From contig NZ_LT629794.1 in NCBI RefSeq assembly GCF_900106075.1, forward strand, positions 124,001 to 188,000: a DNA stretch of 64,000 nucleotides, given 5' to 3'. Source of the stretch: Polaribacter sp. Hel1_33_78. GTDB taxonomy: Bacteria; Bacteroidota; Bacteroidia; Flavobacteriales; Flavobacteriaceae. Both the position numbers and the translations under genes were made by a program. A model generated the notes under the pieces. That model was not told the DNA's origin and searched no databases. It saw only the letters and a program-made list of their open reading frames with translations. Shown piece by piece: positions 1-7,832 of this stretch. The number at the start of each line of letters is the position of its first letter. Position 1 is the stretch's first letter.

Positions 1-440
1 TATATTTTTTTAGGCACAATTAAAGCCACTAAAGAGAAAATTGTAGGCCCAAAAAATGAACGTAAAAAGCCACCAAAGAAAACCAAACCATAAATTGAAT
101 AAAGAATTGAATTTGTAGACCAACTACCAACAATGTTCTTAGAGGTTAATAAAAATAACCCTAGACTAATTAATGAAAAAGCACCAGTACAAATTGCTAA
201 CAAATTTCTTTTTTCTTTTTGATCTACAATGTGACCTGCAAATAACGCCATAGAAAAAGCAGGAATAATTTCCATTAAACCTATGATACCTAGTGATAAT
301 GGGTCTTTTGTGAGGCTATAGACTTGCCATTCGATTACAATAAATTGCATAGACCAACCAAATACTAATAGAAATCTTACCAATAAAAAAATATTAAATT
401 CCTTTATTCTTAAGGCTGCATACGGATCGTTTTTAGCCAT
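1..440 (-). CDS. MFS transporter, EntS-like exporter (3' part outside window)
   Basis: The reverse strand encodes an open frame starting at an ATG at 440..438 and running off the left edge, so only about 146 N-terminal residues are visible. They contain hydrophobic helices separated by a short basic loop (AGHIVDQKEKRN), which resembles the conserved loop between helices 2 and 3 of major facilitator transporters; the start MAKNDPYAALRIKEF is typical of the EntS/MFS_3 exporter group. It begins only three bases after the stop of the ACT-like gene at 444..1103, so the two are probably co-transcribed. Substrate cannot be told. Family fairly sure, specificity unknown. Confidence 0.8.
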   Translation of the reverse strand, partial: MAKNDPYAALRIKEFNIFLLVRFLLVFGWSMQFIVIEWQVYSLTKDPLSLGIIGLMEIIPAFSMALFAGHIVDQKEKRNLLAICTGAFSLISLGLFLLTSKNIVGSWSTNSILYSIYGLVFFGGFLRSFFGPTIFSLVALIVPKKI

Positions 441-443
441 TTT

Positions 444-1103
444 TTAATTTAATTTCATATCCATTAAAATAGCAAAGGTTTGATTGATATCTTTTTCTTT
501 TACAACAATTGTCATTTCATTTGTAGTAGAAATAATTTCTTGTAACGGAATATCTGCCCAAGCTAATTGCTTTAAAATAAAGTAGTAAATACCTGATTGT
601 TCTAAATTTTCTTTTGGCAACTTTATCGTAATTGATGCTAGTTCTAAAACACTGTTTATTAAATATTCTTGCTCAAATATTTCTTCAACAAAAGGTCTTA
701 AGTTTTTACTAGTAACAATATTTGTTTCAAAAATTCCCTGAGAGACAGTTAAAAAATAATCAGAATTTTCTGCACATTTTGTTAATATTTTAGCAATTTC
801 ACGCAATAACGAAGGAGTATTCTTAAAAGTGAAATCACACAAATCAGAACGGACAATTACATCGCCTAGATCTAAAGCTAATTTTTTAATATTTTTTCTA
901 ATACGTAATTCACTTGCCGGTGAAAGCCTATTGATAGCCATCATTACCGCCCCAACTTTAACGTCTTTTTTTAAAGTTTGTGAAACTTCTGGTAAAATAA
1001 TTCTTGCTAAAGAAGAGACATTAATCAACTTTTCATTTAGAGCTTCTTCAATAAATGGTGTTTTTCTAATGGTACTTTCTACAACCTCTTGTATTGTTTT
1101 CAT
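444..1103 (-). CDS. ACT-domain-like protein, unknown function (aspartate-kinase-like C-terminus)
   Basis: 219 residues, no signal peptide or membrane segment. The N-terminal third (residues about 1-65, with SSLARIILPEV) looks like a small helical or winged domain; the C-terminal part (residues about 125-219) has the beta-alpha-beta rhythm of ACT regulatory domains, ending in TIVVKEKDINQTFAIL, similar to the last ACT repeat of aspartate kinases. There is no kinase catalytic domain, so an aspartate kinase label would be wrong. I recall similar short proteins as widespread in Bacteroidota but know no experimental function. It lies directly upstream of the MFS gene and has a TAnnTTTG element 31 nt upstream of its start. 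Confidence 0.55.
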   Translation of the reverse strand: MKTIQEVVESTIRKTPFIEEALNEKLINVSSLARIILPEVSQTLKKDVKVGAVMMAINRLSPASELRIRKNIKKLALDLGDVIVRSDLCDFTFKNTPSLLREIAKILTKCAENSDYFLTVSQGIFETNIVTSKNLRPFVEEIFEQEYLINSVLELASITIKLPKENLEQSGIYYFILKQLAWADIPLQEIISTTNEMTIVVKEKDINQTFAILMDMKLN

Positions 1104-1133
1104 AGTAAAAGTTTAAAAAAATAATTAATTGTT

Positions 1134-1141
1134 CAAAATTA
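1134..1141 (-). promoter_or_regulatory. Putative -7 element (TAATTTTG) for the ACT-like gene
   Basis: On the minus strand this reads TAATTTTG, a match to the Bacteroidota sigma-A -7 consensus TAnnTTTG, and lies 31 nt ahead of the start at 1103. No clear -33 TTTG at ideal spacing, so moderate confidence. Confidence 0.4.
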
Positions 1142-1146
1142 AACAA

Positions 1147-2142
1147 TTAATCCAACTTATTTGTCAACTTTTTAAATTCTTTTTTAGGATCTCTTTCGGC
1201 ATATAAAACATTATAAACCGCATCTATAATTGGTGTTTTTGTTCCTTTCTCTTCTTTAATATTAAAAGCGCTTTTAGTTGCATAATAGCCCTCAGCAATC
1301 ATACTCATTTCTAATTGAGCAGATTTAACCGTGTATCCTTTACCAATCATATTTCCAAACTGTCTATTTCTGCTAAATGTTGAATACCCAGTTACTAATA
1401 AATCACCTAAATAAGCAGAATCATTAATATTACGTTTCATTTTATGTACTTTTTTTATAAAGCGTTTCATTTCACGAATTGCATTACTCATTAAGACGGC
1501 TTGGAAATTATCTCCATAACCTAAGCCATGAGCAATACCAGCAGCAATTGCATAAATATTTTTTAACACTGCAGCGTATTCTGTACCAATAATATCATCA
1601 GAAATCTTGGTGTTTATGTACCAACTATTTAAAGAGTCTGCCATTATTTTGGCTTTATTTTCATCTTGACACGCAATTGTTAAGTATGATAAACGCTCCA
1701 TTGCAACCTCTTCTGCATGACAAGGACCTGTAATTACACCAATATTTTCTAGAGGAATATTGTATTTTTTATGAAAGTGCTCACCAACAATTAAACCTGT
1801 TTCCGGAACGATGCCTTTAATAGCAGAAAAAATAGTTTTGTTTTCTAAAGATTCGTTTAATTTATCTAATTCACTTGTTAAAAAAGCGGAAGGAATTGCA
1901 AAAATTAAAACACTATAATTAGTAATCATATAATTAATGTCGTTAGATAAATCTAAGTGTTTTGGATCTAACTCGGCAGAACGTAAATATTTTGGATTGT
2001 GATGATTTTCTTTAATATAAGCTATTGCCGGGGCGCTTCTCATATACCACCCAACAGTTTCTGTATTTTCTATCAACATTTTAACAATTGCTGTTGCCCA
2101 ACTTCCTCCACCTAATACTGCAATCTTATGATGTTCACTCAT
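1147..2142 (-). CDS. gpsA: Glycerol-3-phosphate dehydrogenase [NAD(P)+]
   Basis: 331 residues, normal length for GpsA, which reduces dihydroxyacetone phosphate to sn-glycerol-3-phosphate for phospholipid synthesis in the cytosol. The N-terminal Rossmann motif GGGSWATA (residues 11-18), the SAIKGIVPETG block (106-116), the TGPCHAEEVA block (138-147) and the catalytic lysine in AAVLKNIYAIAAG (about 194) are all present. A TAnnTTTG promoter element sits 19 nt upstream of the ATG. Transcribed away from the divergent dut gene. Confidence 0.96.
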   Translation of the reverse strand: MSEHHKIAVLGGGSWATAIVKMLIENTETVGWYMRSAPAIAYIKENHHNPKYLRSAELDPKHLDLSNDINYMITNYSVLIFAIPSAFLTSELDKLNESLENKTIFSAIKGIVPETGLIVGEHFHKKYNIPLENIGVITGPCHAEEVAMERLSYLTIACQDENKAKIMADSLNSWYINTKISDDIIGTEYAAVLKNIYAIAAGIAHGLGYGDNFQAVLMSNAIREMKRFIKKVHKMKRNINDSAYLGDLLVTGYSTFSRNRQFGNMIGKGYTVKSAQLEMSMIAEGYYATKSAFNIKEEKGTKTPIIDAVYNVLYAERDPKKEFKKLTNKLD

Positions 2143-2160
2143 TTCTTAAAATTTAAATTT

Positions 2161-2168
2161 CAAATGTA
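2161..2168 (-). promoter_or_regulatory. Putative -7 element (TACATTTG) for gpsA
   Basis: The minus strand reads TACATTTG, matching TAnnTTTG, 19 nt upstream of the gpsA ATG. Part of a divergent gpsA/dut promoter region. Confidence 0.5.
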
Positions 2169-2208
2169 AGAAAACAATTAACTTATAAAGAAACCTTAAC
2201 TGATTTAT

Positions 2209-2216
2209 TATATTTG
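2209..2216 (+). promoter_or_regulatory. Putative -7 element (TATATTTG) for dut
   Basis: TATATTTG matches TAnnTTTG and would start transcription near 2223, leaving a leader of about 50 nt ahead of the dut ATG at 2275. Confidence 0.45.
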
Positions 2217-2274
2217 TATCAAAACAATCCTATTTTAAGTATTTTTTAAAAAATATCTAGCAATTTATTCATAC

Positions 2275-2706
2275 ATGAACGTACAAATTATAAATAAATC
2301 TAAACACGCAACTCCTATTTATGAAACTGATGGGGCCGCTGGAATGGATTTAAGAGCGAATATTAGTGAGTCTATTCTTCTTAAACCTTTAGAAAGAACC
2401 ATTGTAAAAACAGGATTATTTATAGCTTTACCTGCTGGTTTTGAAGCACAAGTAAGACCTAGAAGTGGTTTGGCCGCTAAAAAAGGAATTACTGTTTTAA
2501 ATTCTCCAGGAACTGTAGATGCTGATTACAGAGGTGAAATTGGGGTAATTCTAGTTAATTTATCAAATGAAGTATTTGAAGTTAATGATGGCGAAAGAGT
2601 TGCACAATTAGTGATTGCAAAACATGAACGTGTAACTTGGAAAGAAGTTGAGGTTTTAAATGAAACTGAACGTGGTTCTGGAGGTTTTGGAAGTACCGGT
2701 GTTTAA
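2275..2706 (+). CDS. dut: dUTP diphosphatase (dUTPase)
   Basis: 143 residues with all five trimeric dUTPase motifs in order: AAGMDL (21-26), RPRSGLA (61-67), [11 protein letters not shown] with the catalytic aspartate (79-89), GERVAQLVI (106-114) and the glycine-rich [10 protein letters not shown] (133-142). It hydrolyses dUTP to dUMP and pyrophosphate, keeping uracil out of DNA and feeding thymidylate synthesis. It is divergent from gpsA and convergent with the GNAT gene, whose stop codon overlaps the dut stop by four bases. Confidence 0.97.
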   Translation: MNVQIINKSKHATPIYETDGAAGMDLRANISESILLKPLERTIVKTGLFIALPAGFEAQVRPRSGLAAKKGITVLNSPGTVDADYRGEIGVILVNLSNEVFEVNDGERVAQLVIAKHERVTWKEVEVLNETERGSGGFGSTGV

Positions 2707-3239
2707 ATTACTTTATACAATTGATTCATTTTTCTAACTGCTTCATGTAATAAATTAAAAGGTAAAAAAATGTGAGAATGATATTTATAACCTAGTTTTT
2801 TATAAAACTGAAAAGATTGCTGTTGCTCATTCATTGCGTCTAACCAAATAATTTCATAACTTTTTTGTTTTGCTTTATTTTCTAACCAAGCCATAAGTTT
2901 TTTACCAATTCCATTTCCTTGTGTTTTTTGGTGTAGATATACTCTGTGCAATTTTACTTGTTTTTCATGGGTTAAACCAGTTAGTTTCTCATCCCATATT
3001 ATTCTAAAATTTCCAATAATACTGTCCTTAAAAATAATAAAATAATTATCTGAGTTTTCTTCTAATAACTCTCTTAAAATATTTTCTTTAGCGTAGTGAG
3101 TGTTTATGTACCAATCTCCTTTATCAATCCAAAAATGACTGTAAGCTGGAGGGTAAATTTCCTTCATCAATTTAAAAAGAGTCTCAGCATCTGAATTCAA
3201 TACTTTCTTTAATTGTATGTTTTCTGTTACTTTAATCAT
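2703..3239 (-). CDS. GNAT family N-acetyltransferase
   Basis: 178 residues with the acetyl-CoA-binding signature QGNGIGKKL (107-115) preceded by the usual beta strand [13 protein letters not shown] and followed by the FYKKLGYKY end motif, so a single GNAT domain. Substrate unknown. Its 3' end overlaps the end of dut by four bases (tail-to-tail). It sits downstream of the recA terminator hairpin, so it is probably a separate transcription unit. Confidence 0.85.
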   Translation of the reverse strand: MIKVTENIQLKKVLNSDAETLFKLMKEIYPPAYSHFWIDKGDWYINTHYAKENILRELLEENSDNYFIIFKDSIIGNFRIIWDEKLTGLTHEKQVKLHRVYLHQKTQGNGIGKKLMAWLENKAKQKSYEIIWLDAMNEQQQSFQFYKKLGYKYHSHIFLPFNLLHEAVRKMNQLYKVI

Positions 3240-3250
3240 AATTTAAATTT

Positions 3251-3289
3251 AAAAAGCTGCTATAGATTGATTATTTCTATAGCAGCTTT
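3251..3289 (-). terminator. Rho-independent terminator after recA
   Basis: A perfect 13-bp inverted repeat (3253-3265 with 3277-3289, 11-nt loop) followed on the minus strand by a run of T. It lies 26 nt past the recA stop codon. Confidence 0.85.
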
Positions 3290-3314
3290 AAATGATAATT
3301 AGAACTTTTAAAAC

Positions 3315-4322
3315 TTAATCTTGATTATCAATAGCTTCTTTTATTTTTCCTTCTAATTCTTCTGCTAGTTCTGGATTGTCTTTAATCAATCCCTTTACAG
3401 CATCTCTACCTTGGCCTAATTTCGTTTCACCATAACTAAACCAAGAGCCACTTTTCTTTACGATACCTAATTCTACACCAATATCTAAAATCTCTCCAAC
3501 TTTAGAAATTCCTTGTCCGTACATAATATCAAATTCTGTAATTTGGAAAGGTGGTGCAACTTTATTTTTAACGATTTTAACTTTCGTACTGTTTCCAATA
3601 ACTCTGTCTCCATCTTTAATTTGTGTTCTCCTTCTTATATCTAAACGCACAGAAGCATAAAATTTTAATGCATTTCCACCAGTTGTAGTCTCCGGGTTCC
3701 CAAACATTACTCCTATTTTTTCTCTTAATTGATTGATAAAAATAACAGTACACTTTGTTTTAGAGATAGTACCTGTTAATTTACGCAATGCTTGCGACAT
3801 TAAACGTGCGTGAAGACCCATTTTAGAATCTCCCATTTCACCTTCAATTTCGGCTTTTGGCGTTAAAGCTGCCACAGAATCTATTACAACGATATCTATT
3901 GCACCAGAACGAATTAAGTTTTCTGCAATTTCTAAAGCTTGCTCACCGTGATCTGGTTGAGAAATAATTAAATTATCTATATCTACACCTAAATTTTGTG
4001 CGTAAAATTTATCAAATGCATGCTCTGCATCAATAAAAGCAGCAATTCCGCCTGCTTTTTGAGCTTCTGCAATTGCATGTAATGTTAATGTAGTTTTACC
4101 AGAAGATTCTGGACCGTAAATTTCGATAACCCTTCCTCTTGGATAACCACCAACTCCTAATGCTAAATCTAAACCTAAAGAGCCAGATGAAATTGCATCT
4201 ATATCTTCAGTAACTACGTCACCAAGCTTCATTACAGCACCTTTTCCGTAAGTTTTATCTAACTTATCTAAGGTAAGTTGTAATGCTTTTAGTTTTGCTA
4301 GTTTTTCTTTATCTGCTGCCAT
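3315..4322 (-). CDS. recA: Recombinase RecA
   Basis: 335 residues, the usual RecA length. Walker A GPESSGKT (70-77), the conserved block [20 protein letters not shown] that ends in DNA-binding loop L1, and the L2 region [22 protein letters not shown] are intact. It forms ATP-dependent filaments on single-stranded DNA for homologous recombination. It has its own strong terminator; the upstream region contains TATATTTTCG near 4370, a weak match to the flavobacterial -7 element. I see no SOS-type operator I could defend. Confidence 0.98.
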   Translation of the reverse strand: MAADKEKLAKLKALQLTLDKLDKTYGKGAVMKLGDVVTEDIDAISSGSLGLDLALGVGGYPRGRVIEIYGPESSGKTTLTLHAIAEAQKAGGIAAFIDAEHAFDKFYAQNLGVDIDNLIISQPDHGEQALEIAENLIRSGAIDIVVIDSVAALTPKAEIEGEMGDSKMGLHARLMSQALRKLTGTISKTKCTVIFINQLREKIGVMFGNPETTTGGNALKFYASVRLDIRRRTQIKDGDRVIGNSTKVKIVKNKVAPPFQITEFDIMYGQGISKVGEILDIGVELGIVKKSGSWFSYGETKLGQGRDAVKGLIKDNPELAEELEGKIKEAIDNQD

Positions 4323-4436
4323 AAATCTTCCTAATTTTGTTTTTAAATAAGTGTCACAAGTTACGAAAATATAAATCCTTTTTCCTAAAAATTAAATTAC
4401 ATTTTTATCCTATTTTTACTGGAAATTTATAAAATA

Positions 4437-5228
4437 ATGATTTCTAAAGTTTTCTTAAAAAACAAAAATAGTGAAGTTATAATTGATTTAGGTGAGCTAG
4501 TAAGTTTTCAAAAAGAAAATCAAGAATACATTCATCAAAAAGGAAATAAGGGTTGGCGGAATTCTGACGATGAAATGTTTCCTATTATTGGGCCAACTTC
4601 TAAAAATAATTTTAGGGTTCATACCAAAAAAGGTGATGCAATTCAAGATCAACATGGTTTATTACGTGAACTCGATTATACTTTAATAGCTAGTAATAAA
4701 AACAGTGCTAATTTCATTAAAAAGTATAAAAAAAATACACCCATTAAAAATAGTAAATTTCCAATAAAATCTTCTGAAGAAAATTTACATTGGCCTTTTG
4801 ACTTTTCTTTTGAAAAGAATTTTAGGTTGGAAAATAATATTTTAAAAATTGATTTTATAATCAATTCTGAAAAAGGAATGCCTTTTATGTTAGGGTACCA
4901 TCCCGCTTTTTTACTCTCTAACTCTGGCAAAGAAACTTTAGAATCTAAAGATTTAAAAATTACATTAGAGGATATTTTTAAGGCGGGTTCAAATGCTTTT
5001 CCAGTAATAAATTCTGATAAAATTGTATTAAAAAATAAAAATAAAAAAGATTTAGAAATTTCTACCCAAGGTTTTGATAATTTTATGCTTTGGACAGAGG
5101 TTAACAACATGCTTTGTATTGAACCAATTACACAATATACTTCTTATACAGATCAAAAATTCTCTGAAGATAATATGAGTTTATCCGAAGGAAAAAATAA
5201 ATTTTCTGTAGAAATTAAAGTCTTATAA
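4437..5228 (+). CDS. Aldose 1-epimerase family protein (galactose mutarotase-like)
   Basis: 263 residues, no signal peptide. The galactose-mutarotase fold is suggested by the active-site-like histidines in QDQHG (H73) and GYHPAF (H155) and the glutamate in LCIEPIT (E229), spaced as in LacX/YeaD-type epimerases. Known members interconvert alpha and beta anomers of hexoses or hexose-6-phosphates; this short LacX-like type is less well characterised, so the exact sugar is open. It is followed after one base by the pseudouridine synthase gene, probably an operon. Confidence 0.8.
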   Translation: MISKVFLKNKNSEVIIDLGELVSFQKENQEYIHQKGNKGWRNSDDEMFPIIGPTSKNNFRVHTKKGDAIQDQHGLLRELDYTLIASNKNSANFIKKYKKNTPIKNSKFPIKSSEENLHWPFDFSFEKNFRLENNILKIDFIINSEKGMPFMLGYHPAFLLSNSGKETLESKDLKITLEDIFKAGSNAFPVINSDKIVLKNKNKKDLEISTQGFDNFMLWTEVNNMLCIEPITQYTSYTDQKFSEDNMSLSEGKNKFSVEIKVL

Positions 5229-5229
5229 G

Positions 5230-5799
5230 TTGATAAAAAAACACCGCCATTTTATAATTCACAAACCTTGGGGAATGATTTCTCAATTTGTAAATCCCGC
5301 AAAGCGGAAGAAAAAATTATTAGGAGAATTATATGATTTTCCTGAAGGAACCATGGCAATTGGTCGTTTAGATGTTGCATCAGAAGGACTACTTTTTTTA
5401 ACTACGGATGGTAAAGTTTCCGAAGAAATTAGAAGTAGTAAATATGAAAAAGAATATTACGTACAAGTTGATGGGCTTATAAATCAAGAAGCTATAGAGA
5501 AACTAAAAACTGGTGTAGAAATTGGTTTTGATGGAAAAAAATATATGACAAAACCGGGTAAGGCTTCTATAGTTAAGAATCCAAAATTTCCGTTAAGAAG
5601 TCAAAAAATTAGAGATGCAAGACATGGACCTACTAGCTGGGTTGCTATTATCATTAGAGAAGGAAAATTTAGACAAGTTCGAAAAATGACTGCTGCTGTT
5701 GGTTTTCCAACATTACGTTTAATTCGTGTTAGAATTGATAAAATAAAATTAGATGACCTAGCAGTAGGTGGAGTTCTTGAGGTTGACTATTTTATCTAA
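5230..5799 (+). CDS. rluE: Pseudouridine synthase, RluE/RsuA family
   Basis: 189 residues. The GRLDVASEGLLFLTTDG block (45-61) carries the catalytic aspartate D48 typical of RsuA/RluB/E/F enzymes, and the C-terminal REGKFRQVRKM block matches the family. There is no N-terminal S4 domain, which fits RluE, the enzyme making pseudouridine 2457 in 23S rRNA. The start is a TTG at 5230, one base after the preceding stop at 5226-5228, suggesting translational coupling to the epimerase gene; no ATG upstream fits. The exact target site is inferred from family resemblance. Confidence 0.85.
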   Translation: MIKKHRHFIIHKPWGMISQFVNPAKRKKKLLGELYDFPEGTMAIGRLDVASEGLLFLTTDGKVSEEIRSSKYEKEYYVQVDGLINQEAIEKLKTGVEIGFDGKKYMTKPGKASIVKNPKFPLRSQKIRDARHGPTSWVAIIIREGKFRQVRKMTAAVGFPTLRLIRVRIDKIKLDDLAVGGVLEVDYFI

Positions 5800-5818
5800 C
5801 CTTGATAAGGAATAAAAA

Positions 5819-6259
5819 TTAATTTCTATCCATTCTTATATGTGGAATGCCGTCCTCTAAATACTCCTCTCCTACTTGAATAAAGTTATGAGATTCATAA
5901 AAATATTTTAAATATTTTTGAGCAGAAATAGTAATTTCATCAACATTAAAATGAGTTTTTATAGCATTTATAGAAGCTTTTATAACATCATGACCGTAAC
6001 CTAATTTACGTTCAGTATCAGCAACGACTACTCTACCTATACTTGCATTATCAAAATAGTCCCCCGGTTTAAAAATTCTTGTATAAGCAATAATGTTATC
6101 ATTTTTAAAACCAAAAACATGTAACGATTTTTGATCTTTAAAATCTAAATCCTGATACACACAATCTTGCTCAACTACAAAAACTTCAGAACGTAATTGA
6201 AGAATTTTATAGAGTTCTGTTGTTGTTAATTCTGAAAAGGATTTTGTAACGAAATTCAT
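5819..6259 (-). CDS. ElaA-like GNAT acyltransferase
   Basis: 146 residues. The N-terminal block RSEVFVVEQDCVYQDLD (23-39) and the acetyl-CoA loop region GRVVVADTERKLGYG (75-89) are the two signatures of the ElaA branch of GNAT proteins. The substrate of ElaA proteins is not established. It lies tail-to-tail with the rluE-like gene, 19 bp away. Confidence 0.85.
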   Translation of the reverse strand: MNFVTKSFSELTTTELYKILQLRSEVFVVEQDCVYQDLDFKDQKSLHVFGFKNDNIIAYTRIFKPGDYFDNASIGRVVVADTERKLGYGHDVIKASINAIKTHFNVDEITISAQKYLKYFYESHNFIQVGEEYLEDGIPHIRMDRN

Positions 6260-6344
6260 TTTTAAAATTTATTAAAAGTACCCGAATTCAGGTTTTATTT
6301 ATATTTATATTACAATTAAAGATACTTATGTAAGAATAGTGAAT

Positions 6345-6779
6345 TTAACCAGCACAAGAAATTTTATTAACTCTTGTTCCATGTCTTCCACCTTCAAATT
6401 CTGTTGAAAGAAAAATATCCACAAAACCAATAGCTTGTTGTAAAGAAACAAAACGAGCAGGAATTGTTAGAACATTTGCATTATTATGTTGTCTTGTTAA
6501 TGCAACTAATTCGTTGTTCCAACAAAGTGCAGCTCTTATTCCTTGGTGTTTGTTTGCTGTCATTTGCGCACCGTTTCCGCTTCCGCAAAGAATAATACCT
6601 AATTTAGCTTTACCAGTTTCTACAGCATCTGCAGTTGGATGAATCGCATCTGGATAATCCATAGAATCATTTGTATCCGTTCCAAAATTTAAAACTTTAT
6701 ACCCTTTTTCTTCTAAATGTTTTATAATTTCGAATTTATATAAAGTTCCTGCGTGGTCGTTACCAATGGCAATTGTCAT
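6345..6779 (-). CDS. rpiB: Ribose-5-phosphate isomerase B
   Basis: 144 residues, full length for RpiB. GNDHAG (6-11), the active-site cysteine in LCGSGNG (C65) and the TRQHNNAN motif are present, so it should interconvert ribose-5-phosphate and ribulose-5-phosphate in the pentose phosphate pathway. It points leftwards away from the origin-like intergenic region and has a TATTTTTG promoter element 31 nt ahead of the ATG. Confidence 0.95.
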   Translation of the reverse strand: MTIAIGNDHAGTLYKFEIIKHLEEKGYKVLNFGTDTNDSMDYPDAIHPTADAVETGKAKLGIILCGSGNGAQMTANKHQGIRAALCWNNELVALTRQHNNANVLTIPARFVSLQQAIGFVDIFLSTEFEGGRHGTRVNKISCAG

Positions 6780-6809
6780 AATAGATTGATTTTAATTTAG
6801 TTGTCTGTA

Positions 6810-6817
6810 CAAAAATA
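6810..6817 (-). promoter_or_regulatory. Putative -7 element (TATTTTTG) for rpiB
   Basis: The minus strand reads TATTTTTG, a TAnnTTTG match, 31 nt upstream of the rpiB ATG. Confidence 0.45.
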
Positions 6818-6830
6818 CAGAAACTAACAC

Positions 6831-7310
6831 TAATCAACAGTTATAAACAATCAAAAAAATAGGTTTTTTAATAACTATTTAATTTTTAACTCTTTAACTA
6901 TGTTATCTAAATGTTAAGAAGTATATGCAAAGTTTTATAAGTTTTTTAGGTAGATTGAAAATAAATTACAATACAAGGAGTAGATGCATATACACAACTT
7001 TTTTTATGAGTTTTTCATAAAAGGTTATCAACATAAATTTTACAATTTATTTACATAGATTAGTTTATTAAATATTAAGAATTTCTGGTTAATTACTGTT
7101 TATAACTATTGTTAATAACTCTAAATTTTAATTGATTTTTAAGCTTTTAAGTACCTTATAAAATGTAGACGGTTTTTAATAAGTAATATATTAAAATAAA
7201 AAAGTAAAATTTTATAGTAGCTATTCACAGACTATTATAAACATCATTGTTTTTTAAAAATTTATAAAAGAAAAATGATTATAATATAGAATGTTGATAA
7301 CTGTTGGTAA
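6831..7310. other. Candidate chromosomal replication origin (DnaA-box-like cluster)
   Basis: This very AT-rich, gene-free stretch holds seven exact TTATNNACA nonamers: TTATAAACA at 6841-6849 (+), 7097-7105 (-) and 7235-7243 (+); TTATCAACA at 7025-7033 (+) and 7292-7300 (-); TTATTTACA at 7047-7055 (+); TTATTAACA at 7110-7118 (-). Near matches lie at 6831-6839, 6988-6996, 7221-7229 and 7302-7310. By base composition I would expect less than one. The flanking genes rpiB and, beyond the lipid kinase gene, rnr point away on the two sides. The two parS-like sites 13-15 kb to the right support an origin-proximal location. No dnaA gene is in the window, so this remains inference. Confidence 0.5.
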
Positions 7311-7406
7311 AAGTAAAATTTTAAGCTTTTTTTAAATTAAAGTAATCGTTAGATTTAAGAAAAGAAATATAAAGGAATAAAAATAATTTAGTAAAGTAAG
7401 AAGTAA

Positions 7407-7581
7407 CTAAACTGTTTTCTTTTCTACTTTTAAAAGGTAAATAGTGTCTTTTTGAAGCTCTACAGTTTCATTTGTAATTTGCGCTTTTATTTAAAAAAGT
7501 GTTTATAGTAATTACATTAATTAAAATACTTGTAAGGAATATAAAAGCGAAGAAATCGATAATTTTACGTAAATGTTTCAT
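7407..7581 (-). pseudogene. Small membrane-anchored protein gene, apparently frameshifted
   Basis: From an ATG at 7581 the minus strand encodes a basic N-terminus and one hydrophobic segment (FFAFIFLTSILINVITI) but stops after 37 residues at 7468. A different reading frame picks up just before that stop and encodes a hydrophilic tail (AQITNETVELQKDTIYLL and a few more residues) that stops at 7407. The two pieces join naturally with a single-base frameshift into a protein of about 57 residues with an anchor and a soluble tail. This may be gene decay, a sequencing error or two unrelated pieces; I cannot name a family. Confidence 0.35.
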
Positions 7582-7589
7582 CTTAATAA

Positions 7590-7730
7590 TTAGGTGTTCT
7601 TATTATAAAGACGCATTAATTCTGTATTATTTGCTTTATTTTTTACAATTCCAGAAATAGTTCTTTCTGTTTGACTGTAAGATACAAGTGAAAAAAAGAG
7701 TAGGAAGTATAAAAGTTTTTTTTAAAACAT
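7590..7730 (-). pseudogene. Remnant of a secreted protein gene (signal peptide plus start of a regulatory-like domain)
   Basis: Reading leftwards, an ATG at 7730 is followed after one codon by an in-frame TAA; directly after this stop the same frame encodes KKLLYFLLFFSLVSYSQ, a textbook flavobacterial signal peptide, then TERTISGIVKNKANN, which resembles the first strand of carboxypeptidase-regulatory-like domains (ISGxVxD), and a stop at 7590. There is no other start codon. It looks like the left-over 5' end of a surface protein gene with a damaged start. Confidence 0.35.
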
Positions 7731-7832
7731 TTATGTGTCATAAAATCTTAATAGTGTCTAAAAAAAGAAATTAAATATTTTGTAATTAAATTACACTTTT
7801 TTAATTTCTTGCTATGAAAATAAATAAAAACG

